A stretch of 64,000 nucleotides of DNA from Mariniflexile sp. TRM1-10 (lineage in GTDB: Bacteria; Bacteroidota; Bacteroidia; Flavobacteriales; Flavobacteriaceae), in assembly GCF_003425985.1 (NCBI RefSeq), contig NZ_CP022985.1, positions 843,501 to 907,500 of the forward strand, written 5' to 3'. How positions within the stretch are numbered: position 1 is the first letter of the stretch; each line of letters begins with the position of its first letter. The notes below the pieces were generated by a model that made no database searches, was not told the DNA's origin, and was given only the letters and a program-made list of their open reading frames with translations. Of the stretch, positions 56,106-63,959 are shown in pieces. Both the position numbers and the translations under genes were made by a program.

Positions 56106-57212
56106 ATGCCAATATACATGGATCGCCATGACATACCGGAAGAAATCACCGCCGAACATGTCGCTCTAATGCATCAAGAAGATTTAAAAGTGCAACATTT
56201 ATATGGATGTAAAGGCATGACATATTGGTGTGATGAAGATAGAAGAACCGCATTTTGTTTAATTGAAGCACCAAATGAGAAGGCCATTGAAGACATGCAC
56301 AATAATGCTCATGGTGAAGTGCCTCATAGAATTATAGAAGTAAACAAAACGATCGTAGAGTCTTTTTTAGGACGTATTGAAGATCCTGAAAAATCACAAA
56401 ACACTGAGTTAAACATTATTAACGACCCTGCATTTAGGGTTATTATGCTTATTGAAACCAGCGATTATTTGCACAGACTAGAAGGAAATCAGTTTAGTTT
56501 GTTCACACAGAAATTCCACAACAGCGTTACAAAGTCATTTAAACAATTTAAAGGATGTATTGTAAAACAAAATAATAGCAGCTATTTGGTTTCTTTTGTA
56601 TCGGTTTCTGATGCTATTTTATGTGCTTTAAAAATTCAGTATAATTTCAAATACATAACCACAAAATACGACACTTCAATGAGAACACTAAACATGGGGA
56701 TTAGCTCTGGAGTTCCTGTTACCAATAAAGATTCCTTTTTTGAAGAAACCATAACATTAGCTACACGGTTGTGTGAAATTGTTAATGACCAAATAGTTAT
56801 TACTTCTGAAATAAAATCACTCTACGAAAGTGAGAATAGAAATCAATTCATTAATAAAGAACATATAAGATCGATAAATAAAAATGAAGAAAAATTCTTA
56901 ACGGATTTGATGGATTTTGTAGCAACTATTTGGAATAAACCAGATTTTAATGTTAACGATTTTAGTACAACATTGGGTTATAGCAAATCGCAACTTAATA
57001 GAAAACTAAAAAGCCTTACAGGAAAATCACCAAACAACTTTATTGTGGATTATAAGCTACAAAAAGCACTTAAAGCACTGCACGATCAACAAGGAAACAT
57101 CTCAGAAATTGCTTTTGAAACCGGATTTAATAGTCCTGCTTATTTTTCTACTTGCTTCAAAAATAAATTTGGAATGCTACCTTCGCAATACCTTCAGCAA
57201 CATGTGGTTTAA
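56106..57212 (+). CDS. AraC-family regulator with DUF4242 and cyclase-like sensor domains
   Basis: 368 residues in three parts. Residues 1-90 form a DUF4242 ferredoxin-like domain (MPIYMDRHDIPEEITAEHV, then YGCKGMTYWCDEDRRTAFCL), a family with a nickel-binding member (SCO4226). Residues about 108-245 resemble a degenerate class III nucleotide cyclase domain: AFRVIMLIETSDYLHRLEG, MNMGISSGVPV-like NMGISSGVPVTNKDSFFEE and LATRLCEIVNDQIVIT; the metal Asp pair is absent, so catalysis is unlikely. Residues about 270-368 are an AraC helix-turn-helix (FSTTLGYSKSQLNRKLKS, then ISEIAFETGFNSPAYFSTCF). It would sense a ligand or metal and regulate the genes downstream. Role inferred. Confidence 0.85.
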   Translation: MPIYMDRHDIPEEITAEHVALMHQEDLKVQHLYGCKGMTYWCDEDRRTAFCLIEAPNEKAIEDMHNNAHGEVPHRIIEVNKTIVESFLGRIEDPEKSQNTELNIINDPAFRVIMLIETSDYLHRLEGNQFSLFTQKFHNSVTKSFKQFKGCIVKQNNSSYLVSFVSVSDAILCALKIQYNFKYITTKYDTSMRTLNMGISSGVPVTNKDSFFEETITLATRLCEIVNDQIVITSEIKSLYESENRNQFINKEHIRSINKNEEKFLTDLMDFVATIWNKPDFNVNDFSTTLGYSKSQLNRKLKSLTGKSPNNFIVDYKLQKALKALHDQQGNISEIAFETGFNSPAYFSTCFKNKFGMLPSQYLQQHVV

Positions 57213-57314
57213 ATATTTAACACATTGATTCAAAATTATCATTTTTTGAATTAAATCTAGAGGTCTTCGCTTTGTAGTCTTCTTAATTTTGGTAGATAAC
57301 CAATACTTAATATT

Positions 57315-57689
57315 ATGACTAAAACACTTTTTGAACGCTTAGGAGGTAGAAATGGAATATCCAACATCGTTGACGATACCGTTGAAAACCACATGAACAA
57401 CCCTGAAGTTAATGCCCGGTTTCTTCCTTTTAAAGATAGACCCGAACATTTAGCCATCATAAAACAACACACCATCGATTTTTTTAGTGCAGGCAGTGGT
57501 GGACCAGCAACATATAAAGGGAAAGATATGGTAACCGCTCATACAGGTATGAATATTAGCCCTACTGAATATATGCATGTGGTAGATGATATTTTTGCTG
57601 CTTTAGATAAAAACGGTATTGATGAAGACTCAAAAAAAGATGTTCTTTCCGTTTTATGGTCTTTAAAGGGCATGATAATTTCTAAATAA
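57315..57689 (+). CDS. Group 1 truncated hemoglobin
   Basis: 124 residues of the 2-over-2 globin fold. The start TLFERLGGRNGISNIVDDTV (about 4-23) is the standard first helix. The proximal heme His lies in GKDMVTAHTGMNIS (about 71-84), and IKQHTIDFFSAGSGGP is the conserved central region. Group 1 members bind O2 and NO and can detoxify NO or deliver O2. It lies 102 bp after the DUF4242-AraC regulator and 16 bp before an FAD-linked oxidase gene, on the same strand, and could be co-regulated. The function in this locus is inferred. Confidence 0.9.
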   Translation: MTKTLFERLGGRNGISNIVDDTVENHMNNPEVNARFLPFKDRPEHLAIIKQHTIDFFSAGSGGPATYKGKDMVTAHTGMNISPTEYMHVVDDIFAALDKNGIDEDSKKDVLSVLWSLKGMIISK

Positions 57690-57705
57690 AATAAACCAAC
57701 CTAAA

Positions 57706-59094
57706 ATGAAAAATCAAGTTAAGAATTTAGACCCTTCACTTATTGAAGCCTTTTCATCAAAATTGAGAGGAAAGATTATCATGCCCAAAGATGTTAACTA
57801 TGATGAAACACGAAAGGTTTACAATGGCATGATAAATAAACACCCAGGCATGTTTGTGATGTGCGTAGATGTAGCCGACGTTATGGCTTCTGTAAACTTT
57901 GGTCGGGAAAACAATCTATTAATTGCCGTAAGAGGCGGTGGCCATAATGGCGGCGGATTGGGTTTATGTGACGATGGATTGGTAATAGATTTATCGGGAA
58001 TAAAATTTATTCGCATAGACACATCAGACAATACCGTAAGGGTTGGCGGCGGAAACCTTTGGGGCGAAGTAGATCATGCAACACACCCTTTTGGCTTAGC
58101 AGTTCCTGCTGGCATAATTTCCACTACAGGTGTGGGCGGATTAACCCTTGGTGGTGGTATTGGCCATTTATCACGAAAATACGGACTAACAATAGATAAC
58201 CTTTTAGAAGCTGATATGGTTCTAGCCGATGGCTCTTTTGTTACGGTTAATAAAAACCAAAATGCCGATTTATTTTGGGCAATTCGTGGTGGAGGCGGAA
58301 ATTTTGGTATTGTTACTTCTTTTAAATTTCAAGCCCATAAAGTTAAAAATGTTATTGGCGGTCCCACTTTATGGCCTATAGAACGGACTGAAGAAATTAT
58401 GGCATGGTACCATGAATTCATTAATAACGCTCCAGACGAGTTAAATGGATTTATAGCCACCATGATTATTCCTGGCTCTCCATTTCCCGATTTTTTACAC
58501 GGAAATCAATATTGTGGTATTGTATGGTGTTATACTGGTAGTCAGGAAGCATTCAACAAACTAATAAAACCTGCCATGGATTTAAATCCTGTTTTTGAAC
58601 ATGTAGGAGAAATGCCTTACCCTTCTATACAAACCCTCTTCGATGGCTTAATGCCTCCTGGGTTGCAATGGTACTGGCGTGCCGATTTTTTTAATGAATT
58701 AGGTCCAGAAGTTAGTGCACAGCATTTAAAATTTGGATCTAGCATTCCAACACCGCTATCACAAATGCATTTATACCCCATTAGTGGAGCAGCAAGTCGT
58801 ATTGGCGCAGAAGAAACCCCTTGGGCATATCGGGATGCAAAATATGCAGGCGTTATTGTAGGTGTATCACCAGAACCAAAAGATGCAGATAAAATCACTA
58901 ATTGGTGTAAAGAGTATTGGGAAGCATTGCATCCCTACTCATCTGGCGGTGCCTATTCAAACTTTATGATGGATGAAGGGCAAGAGCGTATAAAAGCTAG
59001 CTATAGACACAATTATGAGCGACTTTCAAAAATTAAAAGAAAGTATGACACTAACAATTTGTTTAATGTGAATCAGAATATCAAACCTGCCTAG
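57706..59094 (+). CDS. FAD-binding oxidoreductase (PCMH/BBE type)
   Basis: 462 residues of the berberine-bridge-enzyme-like family. The PCMH FAD domain (about 30-215) has AVRGGGHNGGGLGLCDDG (about 77-94), in which the His can carry FAD covalently, and TGVGGLTLGGGIGHLSRKYG (about 144-163). The second Cys linkage of bicovalent members is not apparent. The BBE C-terminal segment AYSNFMMDEGQERIKASYR (about 420-438) and FNVNQNI close the fold. There is no signal peptide. Typical members oxidise sugars, alcohols or alkaloids; the substrate here is unknown. It is 16 bp after the truncated hemoglobin gene, in the DUF4242 locus. Confidence 0.9.
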   Translation: MKNQVKNLDPSLIEAFSSKLRGKIIMPKDVNYDETRKVYNGMINKHPGMFVMCVDVADVMASVNFGRENNLLIAVRGGGHNGGGLGLCDDGLVIDLSGIKFIRIDTSDNTVRVGGGNLWGEVDHATHPFGLAVPAGIISTTGVGGLTLGGGIGHLSRKYGLTIDNLLEADMVLADGSFVTVNKNQNADLFWAIRGGGGNFGIVTSFKFQAHKVKNVIGGPTLWPIERTEEIMAWYHEFINNAPDELNGFIATMIIPGSPFPDFLHGNQYCGIVWCYTGSQEAFNKLIKPAMDLNPVFEHVGEMPYPSIQTLFDGLMPPGLQWYWRADFFNELGPEVSAQHLKFGSSIPTPLSQMHLYPISGAASRIGAEETPWAYRDAKYAGVIVGVSPEPKDADKITNWCKEYWEALHPYSSGGAYSNFMMDEGQERIKASYRHNYERLSKIKRKYDTNNLFNVNQNIKPA

Positions 59095-59135
59095 TAGGTA
59101 TAACATATTATTTAAAGACTAAAAAATAACTTGTC

Positions 59136-59600
59136 ATGGAAACTACAAAATTTAAATTTATCTACTCCTGTTTAATTGTTTTTGTGCTCAATGGCCTTAG
59201 CCTTTGTGCCCAAACAGCAGCAACGGTCAATTCAGAAATGTCAATTGCAAATACTATTGATGATGCCGATCTTATATGGCATAAGGCTCCAGATTTTTTT
59301 CCTAATTGCTCTTTTACTATTTTAAATGGAGATATCTCTAAACCCAACTTAGATTTGTTCTTTAAAATAGAACCTAATACCGACGTTATTAGTCATACCC
59401 ATAATTCACCCGAACGAATGGTACTGATTACAGGGGAACTTGAAGTAACTTATGAAGGTGAGGCACCGCGAATAATAAAAGCAGGGAGCTATCTATATGG
59501 TCCTGCAGGCAAACCTCACAAAGCAAAATGCCTAGACAGCGGTCCCTGCGTACTATTTATAGCTCTAGTTGCTCCTTTTGATGCGAATCCAACTGAATAA
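59136..59600 (+). CDS. Secreted cupin-domain protein
   Basis: 154 residues. A signal peptide (about 1-26, ending LSLCAQ) is followed by a single cupin barrel (about 60-145). Motif 1 reads VISHTHNSPERMVLITGELE (about 86-105) with His-x-His and Glu metal ligands; motif 2 reads YLYGPAGKPHKAKCLDSGP (about 124-142) with the last His. It probably binds a metal in the periplasm; enzymatic role unknown. It is 41 bp after the FAD oxidoreductase gene and 12 bp before a remnant of a DUF4242 gene. Confidence 0.85.
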   Translation: METTKFKFIYSCLIVFVLNGLSLCAQTAATVNSEMSIANTIDDADLIWHKAPDFFPNCSFTILNGDISKPNLDLFFKIEPNTDVISHTHNSPERMVLITGELEVTYEGEAPRIIKAGSYLYGPAGKPHKAKCLDSGPCVLFIALVAPFDANPTE

Positions 59601-59611
59601 AAACACCCCCC

Positions 59612-59710
59612 ATGGCGGTTTTAGAGCATGCGAAACAAGACGGTTTTTCAGCAAATTCAGTCGCAAAAGTTACCACTGTCATTGATCCATCTACGGCTGA
59701 TGACAGATAA
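59612..59710 (+). pseudogene. 3'-end remnant of a DUF4242 gene
   Basis: The short frame MAVLEHAKQDGFSANSVAKV continues through TTVIDPSTADD, nearly identical to the C-terminus of the intact lipoprotein gene at 60022-60414 (MVLEHAKQGGFPANSVAKV). Downstream similarity extends past the stop (GGCATCTAT, then ACTGCCTCAA). The first about 100 residues are missing. It is a truncated tandem duplicate. Confidence 0.9.
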
Positions 59711-60021
59711 GGCATCTATCTGATAAATTAAAAAACTGCCTCAAGTAAACAACCACCGTTAAAAACGGTGGCTTTGGATTTCAGATTAGCCCCAAAGGGG
59801 CATCACATCTTTATCAACTTAACCTAATTTAAGAACTCACTATACCAAATTTACACAATCAAAACACAAAACTGATTAATCCTAAATAATGGTATAGCCT
59901 TTAAAACATGACCACCGTCAAAGACGGTGGTTTTTCAATGTTGAATAAAAATATTTACACAAGTAAATAAAAATCAGTACCTTAGACAAGCATCACAAAC
60001 TAGCAACCAAACATTTTATAT
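59711..60021. other. 311-bp gap with hairpin-bounded element and leader
   Basis: Contains the candidate element 59753-59931 and about 90 bp of leader for the lipoprotein gene. TACCTTAG at about 59973-59980 is a weak -7 candidate. No reading frame is seen. Confidence 0.55.
59753..59931. mobile_element. Candidate non-autonomous element bounded by matching hairpins
   Basis: The left hairpin CCACCGTT-AAA-AACGGTGG (59753-59771) and right hairpin ACCACCGTC-AAA-GACGGTGGT (59911-59931) are similar; the T-A pair next to the loop in one is C-G in the other, a compensatory change. AGCCCCAAAGGGGCA lies just inside the left end. No transposase is present. The subterminal hairpins resemble IS200/IS605-type ends. 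The T-run after the right hairpin could also make it a terminator. Confidence 0.45.
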
Positions 60022-60414
60022 ATGAAAACTTTAAAAATATTTTCTGTTTTTATATTGGCATTAGCTTTTATAAACTGTGCCAATAATGAAAAATCTGTTG
60101 CCGACTCATTAAGAGACGAAACAACTACTCAAAATCAAAACATGTATGTTATTGAACGCGAAATCCCTGGAGCAGGCAATTTAACTTCAGAAGAATTAAA
60201 AGCAATTTCACAAAGCTCATGTGGGGTACTGGAAAAAATGGGGTCTGAAATAAAATGGCTACATAGTTATGTTACAGGCGATAAAATTTACTGCGTATAT
60301 ACAGCACCTAATGAAGAAATGGTTTTAGAGCATGCGAAGCAAGGTGGTTTTCCAGCAAATTCAGTCGCAAAAGTTGCCACTGTCATTGATCCATCTACGG
60401 CTGATGACAAATAA
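60022..60414 (+). CDS. DUF4242 domain lipoprotein
   Basis: 130 residues. A lipobox (ALAFINCANN, Cys about 19) marks a lipoprotein on the periplasmic side or surface. A linker is followed by a DUF4242 domain (about 40-128): MYVIEREIPGAGNLTSEELK, SSCGVLEKMGSEIKWLHSYV, and PNEEMVLEHAKQGGFPANSV. It is the same domain type as the N-terminus of the AraC regulator at 56106. A SCO4226-like metal-binding role is possible; conserved Cys and His are present but ligand identity is unclear. A degraded 3' copy is at 59612-59710, and a terminator follows. Confidence 0.85.
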   Translation: MKTLKIFSVFILALAFINCANNEKSVADSLRDETTTQNQNMYVIEREIPGAGNLTSEELKAISQSSCGVLEKMGSEIKWLHSYVTGDKIYCVYTAPNEEMVLEHAKQGGFPANSVAKVATVIDPSTADDK

Positions 60415-60432
60415 GGCATCTATTCAAATAAA

Positions 60433-60466
60433 AAAAACCTGCCTCAAATAAATGAAACAGGTTTTT
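60433..60466 (+). terminator. Terminator of the DUF4242 lipoprotein gene
   Basis: AAAAACCTG and CAGGTTTTT pair around a 16-nt loop, 18 bp after the stop codon, with T-run inside the right arm. Confidence 0.8.
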
Positions 60467-60477
60467 AATATGATGAG

Positions 60478-60497
60478 ATCCCTGCCTTCGCAGGGAT
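60478..60497. repeat. Short hairpin repeat (CCTGCCTTCGCAGG type), copy 2
   Basis: ATCCCTGC and GCAGGGAT around loop CTTC, 3 bp beyond the pdhC stop codon. Relative to copy 1 (50817-50836) one base pair is changed on both sides (T-A to C-G), keeping the stem. Confidence 0.8.
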
Positions 60498-60500
60498 TTG

Positions 60501-62168
60501 TTATACCAACATGGTTACAGGATTCTCAATATATCCTTTCAAGGTTTGAAGGAACTGAGCACCCGTTGCACCGTCAATCGTTCTGTGGTCGCAAGCTAAA
60601 GACAATTTCATCGTATTTCCAACAACTATTTGTCCGTTTTTAACCACTGGCTTTTCAACAATATTTCCAACAGAAAGGATTGCTGAATTTGGTTGGTTGA
60701 TAATAGACGTAAACGTATCGATACCGAACATGCCTAAGTTTGAAACCGTAAACGTACTACCTTCCATTTCTTGAGGGGTTAGTTTTTTGTTTCTAGCTTT
60801 TCCTGCAAGATCTTTAACTGCTGCACCAATTTGTGGCAAACTTTGTTCGTTTGCAAACTTAACTACAGGCACTACCAACCCGTCTGGAACAGCTACTGCT
60901 ACACCAATATGTACGTGGTTATTTAAACGCATTTTATCTGCAAACCATTGTGAATTTACTTGTGGATGCTGTTTTAGCGCTAAAGCACATGCTTTAACAA
61001 CGATATCATTATAAGATATTTTAGTATCTGGAATGGTATTGAATTGTGTTCGGAATGCTATGGCATTTTCCATATCAAACTCGACGTTTAAATAATAGTG
61101 AGGTGCTGAAAACTTAGAATTTGTTAATGCTTTTGCAATAGCTTTACGCATCTGTGAGTTTGGAACCTCTTCAAAATCTTCTTGGCCTACTGGTACAAAT
61201 TTACCAAGGGATGCTGCCGCAGAAGGCGTATAATTTTCTATATCACTTTTTACAATACGTCCGTTTTCACCAGAACCTTTCACTTGCGATAGATTAATAC
61301 CTTTCTCTTCCGCTATTTTTTTAGCTAAAGGTGAAACAAATAAACGTCCATTAGTAGAAGTTGTGGCAACAGGCTTAGCTGCTTTAGCTTCTTTTTTAGG
61401 AGCCTCAGCTTTTGCTTCTTCAGGAGCTTCTTCTTTCTTTTCCTGTTTTGGAGCTTCTTCTTTTTTAGCTGCAGGTTTTGATGTTGAGAAATTAGCTGCA
61501 ACTCCAGAAACATCTGTTCCTGCAGGACCTATTATCGCTAGTAACGAATCTACTTTTGCAGATTCTCCTTCTTGTAATCCTATATGTAATAAAGTACCGG
61601 ATTGGAATGATTCAAATTCCATGGTGGCTTTATCGGTTTCAATTTCTGCTAAAATATCACCTTCAGAAACTTTATCGCCTTCTTTTTTAAGCCATGTTGC
61701 AACGGTACCTTCTTCCATGGTATCGCTTAGACGTGGCATCGTTACAACAACAACGCCTTCAGGTAATTCTTCACTAGCTGGAGCTTCTGCTTTTTCTTCA
61801 ACAGGTTCTGAATCGGTTTCTGAAGCAGGTTCTGAATTAGTTTCTTTTTCTTTGGTTACTTCTTTCGTTTCAGGAGCAGCATCAGATTTTGAAGCGCTTC
61901 CCCCTTTTAATAAACCAGAAATATCTTCGCCAGCTTCTCCAATAATGGCTAAAAGCTCATCGACCTTAGTTGTTTCTCCTTCTTGAACACCTATATGAAG
62001 CAACGTACCTTCATGGAACGATTCAAACTCCATAGTCGCTTTATCAGTCTCGATTTCAGCTAAAATATCGCCTTCACTTATTTTGTCACCTACTTTTTTC
62101 AACCAAGTGGCAACAGTTCCTTCTTCCATCGTATCGCTTAAACGCGGCATATTTATAATTTCTGCCAT
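60501..62168 (-). CDS. pdhC: Pyruvate dehydrogenase E2 (dihydrolipoamide acetyltransferase)
   Basis: 555 residues. Two N-terminal lipoyl domains (about 1-78 and 140-217) carry the lipoyl lysine in EIETDKATMEFESF (both copies); each is followed by an Ala/Glu/Pro/Lys-rich linker. A peripheral-subunit binding domain (about 273-310) has VSPLAKKIAEEKGINLSQVK. The catalytic acyltransferase domain (about 325-555) ends with the active-site SLACDHRTIDGATGAQFL (about 525-542). It transfers the acetyl group to CoA in the pyruvate dehydrogenase complex. It is 3 nt downstream of pdhA; the E1 beta and E3 genes are not in the window. A hairpin repeat lies right after the stop. Confidence 0.97.
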   Translation of the reverse strand: MAEIINMPRLSDTMEEGTVATWLKKVGDKISEGDILAEIETDKATMEFESFHEGTLLHIGVQEGETTKVDELLAIIGEAGEDISGLLKGGSASKSDAAPETKEVTKEKETNSEPASETDSEPVEEKAEAPASEELPEGVVVVTMPRLSDTMEEGTVATWLKKEGDKVSEGDILAEIETDKATMEFESFQSGTLLHIGLQEGESAKVDSLLAIIGPAGTDVSGVAANFSTSKPAAKKEEAPKQEKKEEAPEEAKAEAPKKEAKAAKPVATTSTNGRLFVSPLAKKIAEEKGINLSQVKGSGENGRIVKSDIENYTPSAAASLGKFVPVGQEDFEEVPNSQMRKAIAKALTNSKFSAPHYYLNVEFDMENAIAFRTQFNTIPDTKISYNDIVVKACALALKQHPQVNSQWFADKMRLNNHVHIGVAVAVPDGLVVPVVKFANEQSLPQIGAAVKDLAGKARNKKLTPQEMEGSTFTVSNLGMFGIDTFTSIINQPNSAILSVGNIVEKPVVKNGQIVVGNTMKLSLACDHRTIDGATGAQFLQTLKGYIENPVTMLV

Positions 62169-62171
62169 AAC

Positions 62172-63170
62172 TTATATTTTGTGTTTAATAAATGGATAAT
62201 CTTCTTGTTCGTAAACCATATCGTAAAGCTGTTGTGTCTCTGGATATGGAGATTCTTCAGCAAATTTTTCACATTCTGCAACTAAATCTTTCACACGTTT
62301 ATCAATAACTTTAATATCGTCCTCGGTTGCGTATTTCTTTTCAAGAATAATATCTTTCACTTGAGTAATTGGGTCGATTTTTTTATATTCTTCAACCTCA
62401 TCCTTCGTTCTATAATGTTGGGCATCACTCATAGAATGACCTCTATAACGGTATGTTTTCAATTCTAAGAAAGTGGGGCCGCCACCTTTTCGTGCACGCT
62501 GAATAGCTTCGTCAAAAGCTTCAGCTACTTTTATAGGGTTCATCCCATCAACAGGTCCACATGGCATATTATAACCTAAACCTAATTTCCAAATTTCGGT
62601 GTGGTTTGCCGTACGTTCTACAGATGTTCCCATAGCATATCCGTTGTTTTCACAAACAAATACTACGGGAAGGTTCCAAAGCATTGCCAAGTTAAATGTT
62701 TCATGTAACGACCCTTGGCGTGCAGCACCATCACCAAAACAACATAATGTGACACCATCAACTCCGTGATATTTATCACCAAATGCTATACCGGCACCTA
62801 AAGGAATTTGACCTCCTACAATACCATGACCTCCATAAAAACGGTGTTCTTTAGAAAAAATGTGCATGGATCCACCCATACCTTTAGAAGTTCCAGTAAC
62901 CTTTCCGTATAATTCTGCCATAACACGTCTAGGATCCACACCCATACCTATGGGCTGTACGTGGTTTCTATAAGCAGTAATCATTTTGTCTTTTGTCAAA
63001 TCCATAGCATGTAAAGCACCTGCTAAAACAGCTTCTTGACCGTTGTATAAATGAAGAAATCCTCTTACTTTTTGTTGAATGTAAACGGCAGCTAGTTTAT
63101 CTTCAAACTTTCTCCAGAATAACATGTCTTCATACCATTTGAGGTAAACCTCTTTTGTGATTTTTTGCAT
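62172..63170 (-). CDS. pdhA: Pyruvate dehydrogenase E1 component, alpha subunit
   Basis: 332 residues, normal length. It decarboxylates pyruvate with thiamine diphosphate. GGSMHIFSKEHRFYGGHGIV (about 99-118) and the ThDP/Mg motif CCFGDGAARQGSLHETFNLA (about 143-162) with VCENNGYAMGTS (about 172-183) are diagnostic; YRYRGHSMSDAQHYR (about 246-260) is the phosphorylation-loop region. The start is preceded by a good Shine-Dalgarno (AGGAG, 63174-63178), uncommon here, and a -7 box lies at 63203-63210. It is the first gene of the pdhA-pdhC operon. Confidence 0.97.
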   Translation of the reverse strand: MQKITKEVYLKWYEDMLFWRKFEDKLAAVYIQQKVRGFLHLYNGQEAVLAGALHAMDLTKDKMITAYRNHVQPIGMGVDPRRVMAELYGKVTGTSKGMGGSMHIFSKEHRFYGGHGIVGGQIPLGAGIAFGDKYHGVDGVTLCCFGDGAARQGSLHETFNLAMLWNLPVVFVCENNGYAMGTSVERTANHTEIWKLGLGYNMPCGPVDGMNPIKVAEAFDEAIQRARKGGGPTFLELKTYRYRGHSMSDAQHYRTKDEVEEYKKIDPITQVKDIILEKKYATEDDIKVIDKRVKDLVAECEKFAEESPYPETQQLYDMVYEQEDYPFIKHKI

Positions 63171-63202
63171 CGACTCCTATTAAATTTTAATTACGCAGGA
63201 TA

Positions 63203-63210
63203 CAAAAGTA
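63203..63210 (-). promoter_or_regulatory. -7 promoter box of pdhA
   Basis: TACTTTTG on the minus strand, 32 nt upstream of the ATG. Confidence 0.6.
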
Positions 63211-63382
63211 ATACATTGTTGCTTATTGGGAAAATGCAATACGCTTAAAGTCTAAAAATTATAAAAAAGAACAGCACTTTATACACTAAATTGCTTATTT
63301 AATAATTTTTGGCGATGAATATTAATGTATTGAAAATTTCAAACGATTGAATTATTCAAAAAACCATCAAAATCACAAAAAA

Positions 63383-63865
63383 TCATAATACAGATTTATC
63401 GAAAACAAGCGGTAATAAGTTCGCTAACGATGTTGATTTTGCCACGTTTCCTGTTTCACCCATAAAATAAATTTCGATTGGCGACTTTTGTTTTATTTCA
63501 TATTCGGCAATAGCCTGCCTGCAAGCACCACATGGCGGAATAGGCCCTAAAGTTGGTTTGTTTTTTGAAGAGGCCGAAATGGCCATTCTTACAATTTTGG
63601 TGTTGGGATATTGAGACCCGGCATAATAAATAGCGGTACGTTCGGCACACAAACCCGACGGATACGAAGCATTTTCTTGATTACTGCCTGTTATAATTTC
63701 TCCATTATCCAATAGTATAGCTGCACCAACGTGAAAGTTTGAATAAGGTGCATAGGCTTTATCTCTAGCTTCAAAGGCTTTTTGCATTAAAAAAAAGGCT
63801 TCTTTTGGAAGTTCTTCCATATTTTCAAAAACATATAATGTAGATGCTATTTTTACTTCCTTCAT
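63383..63865 (-). CDS. cdd: Cytidine deaminase
   Basis: 160 residues. Deaminates cytidine and deoxycytidine to uridine forms in pyrimidine salvage. The zinc site is complete: Cys-Ala-Glu in SGLCAERTAIYYAG (about 68-81) with the catalytic Glu, and PPCGACRQAIAEY (about 111-123) with the two other Cys. FHVGAAILLDNG (about 43-54) is the substrate loop. I take ATG 63865 (MKEVKIASTLYVF), as the longer frame from 63904 adds an atypical basic leader that includes terminator-side sequence. A porV-like gene lies upstream on the same strand, separated by a terminator. Confidence 0.94.
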   Translation of the reverse strand: MKEVKIASTLYVFENMEELPKEAFFLMQKAFEARDKAYAPYSNFHVGAAILLDNGEIITGSNQENASYPSGLCAERTAIYYAGSQYPNTKIVRMAISASSKNKPTLGPIPPCGACRQAIAEYEIKQKSPIEIYFMGETGNVAKSTSLANLLPLVFDKSVL

Positions 63866-63904
63866 GTACTTTCTTTTTAATAAAGTTAAGAAACTATTTA
63901 ACAC

Positions 63905-63938
63905 AAAAAAACTATTGCGGTTTGCAATAGTTTTTTTT
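63905..63938 (-). terminator. Terminator between the porV-like gene and cdd
   Basis: Stem AAACTATTGC / GCAATAGTTT, extended by A/T runs, around loop GGTTT. It lies 22 bp after the stop of the upstream minus-strand gene, with T-tracts on both strands. Confidence 0.85.
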
Positions 63939-63959
63939 TATCATTTATTTGATATTTAG

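Noticed and set aside
61363..61986. Plus-strand open frame of 207 codons within pdhC
   Set aside because: Ser/Ala-rich antisense product of the lipoyl-domain and linker codons; no independent evidence.
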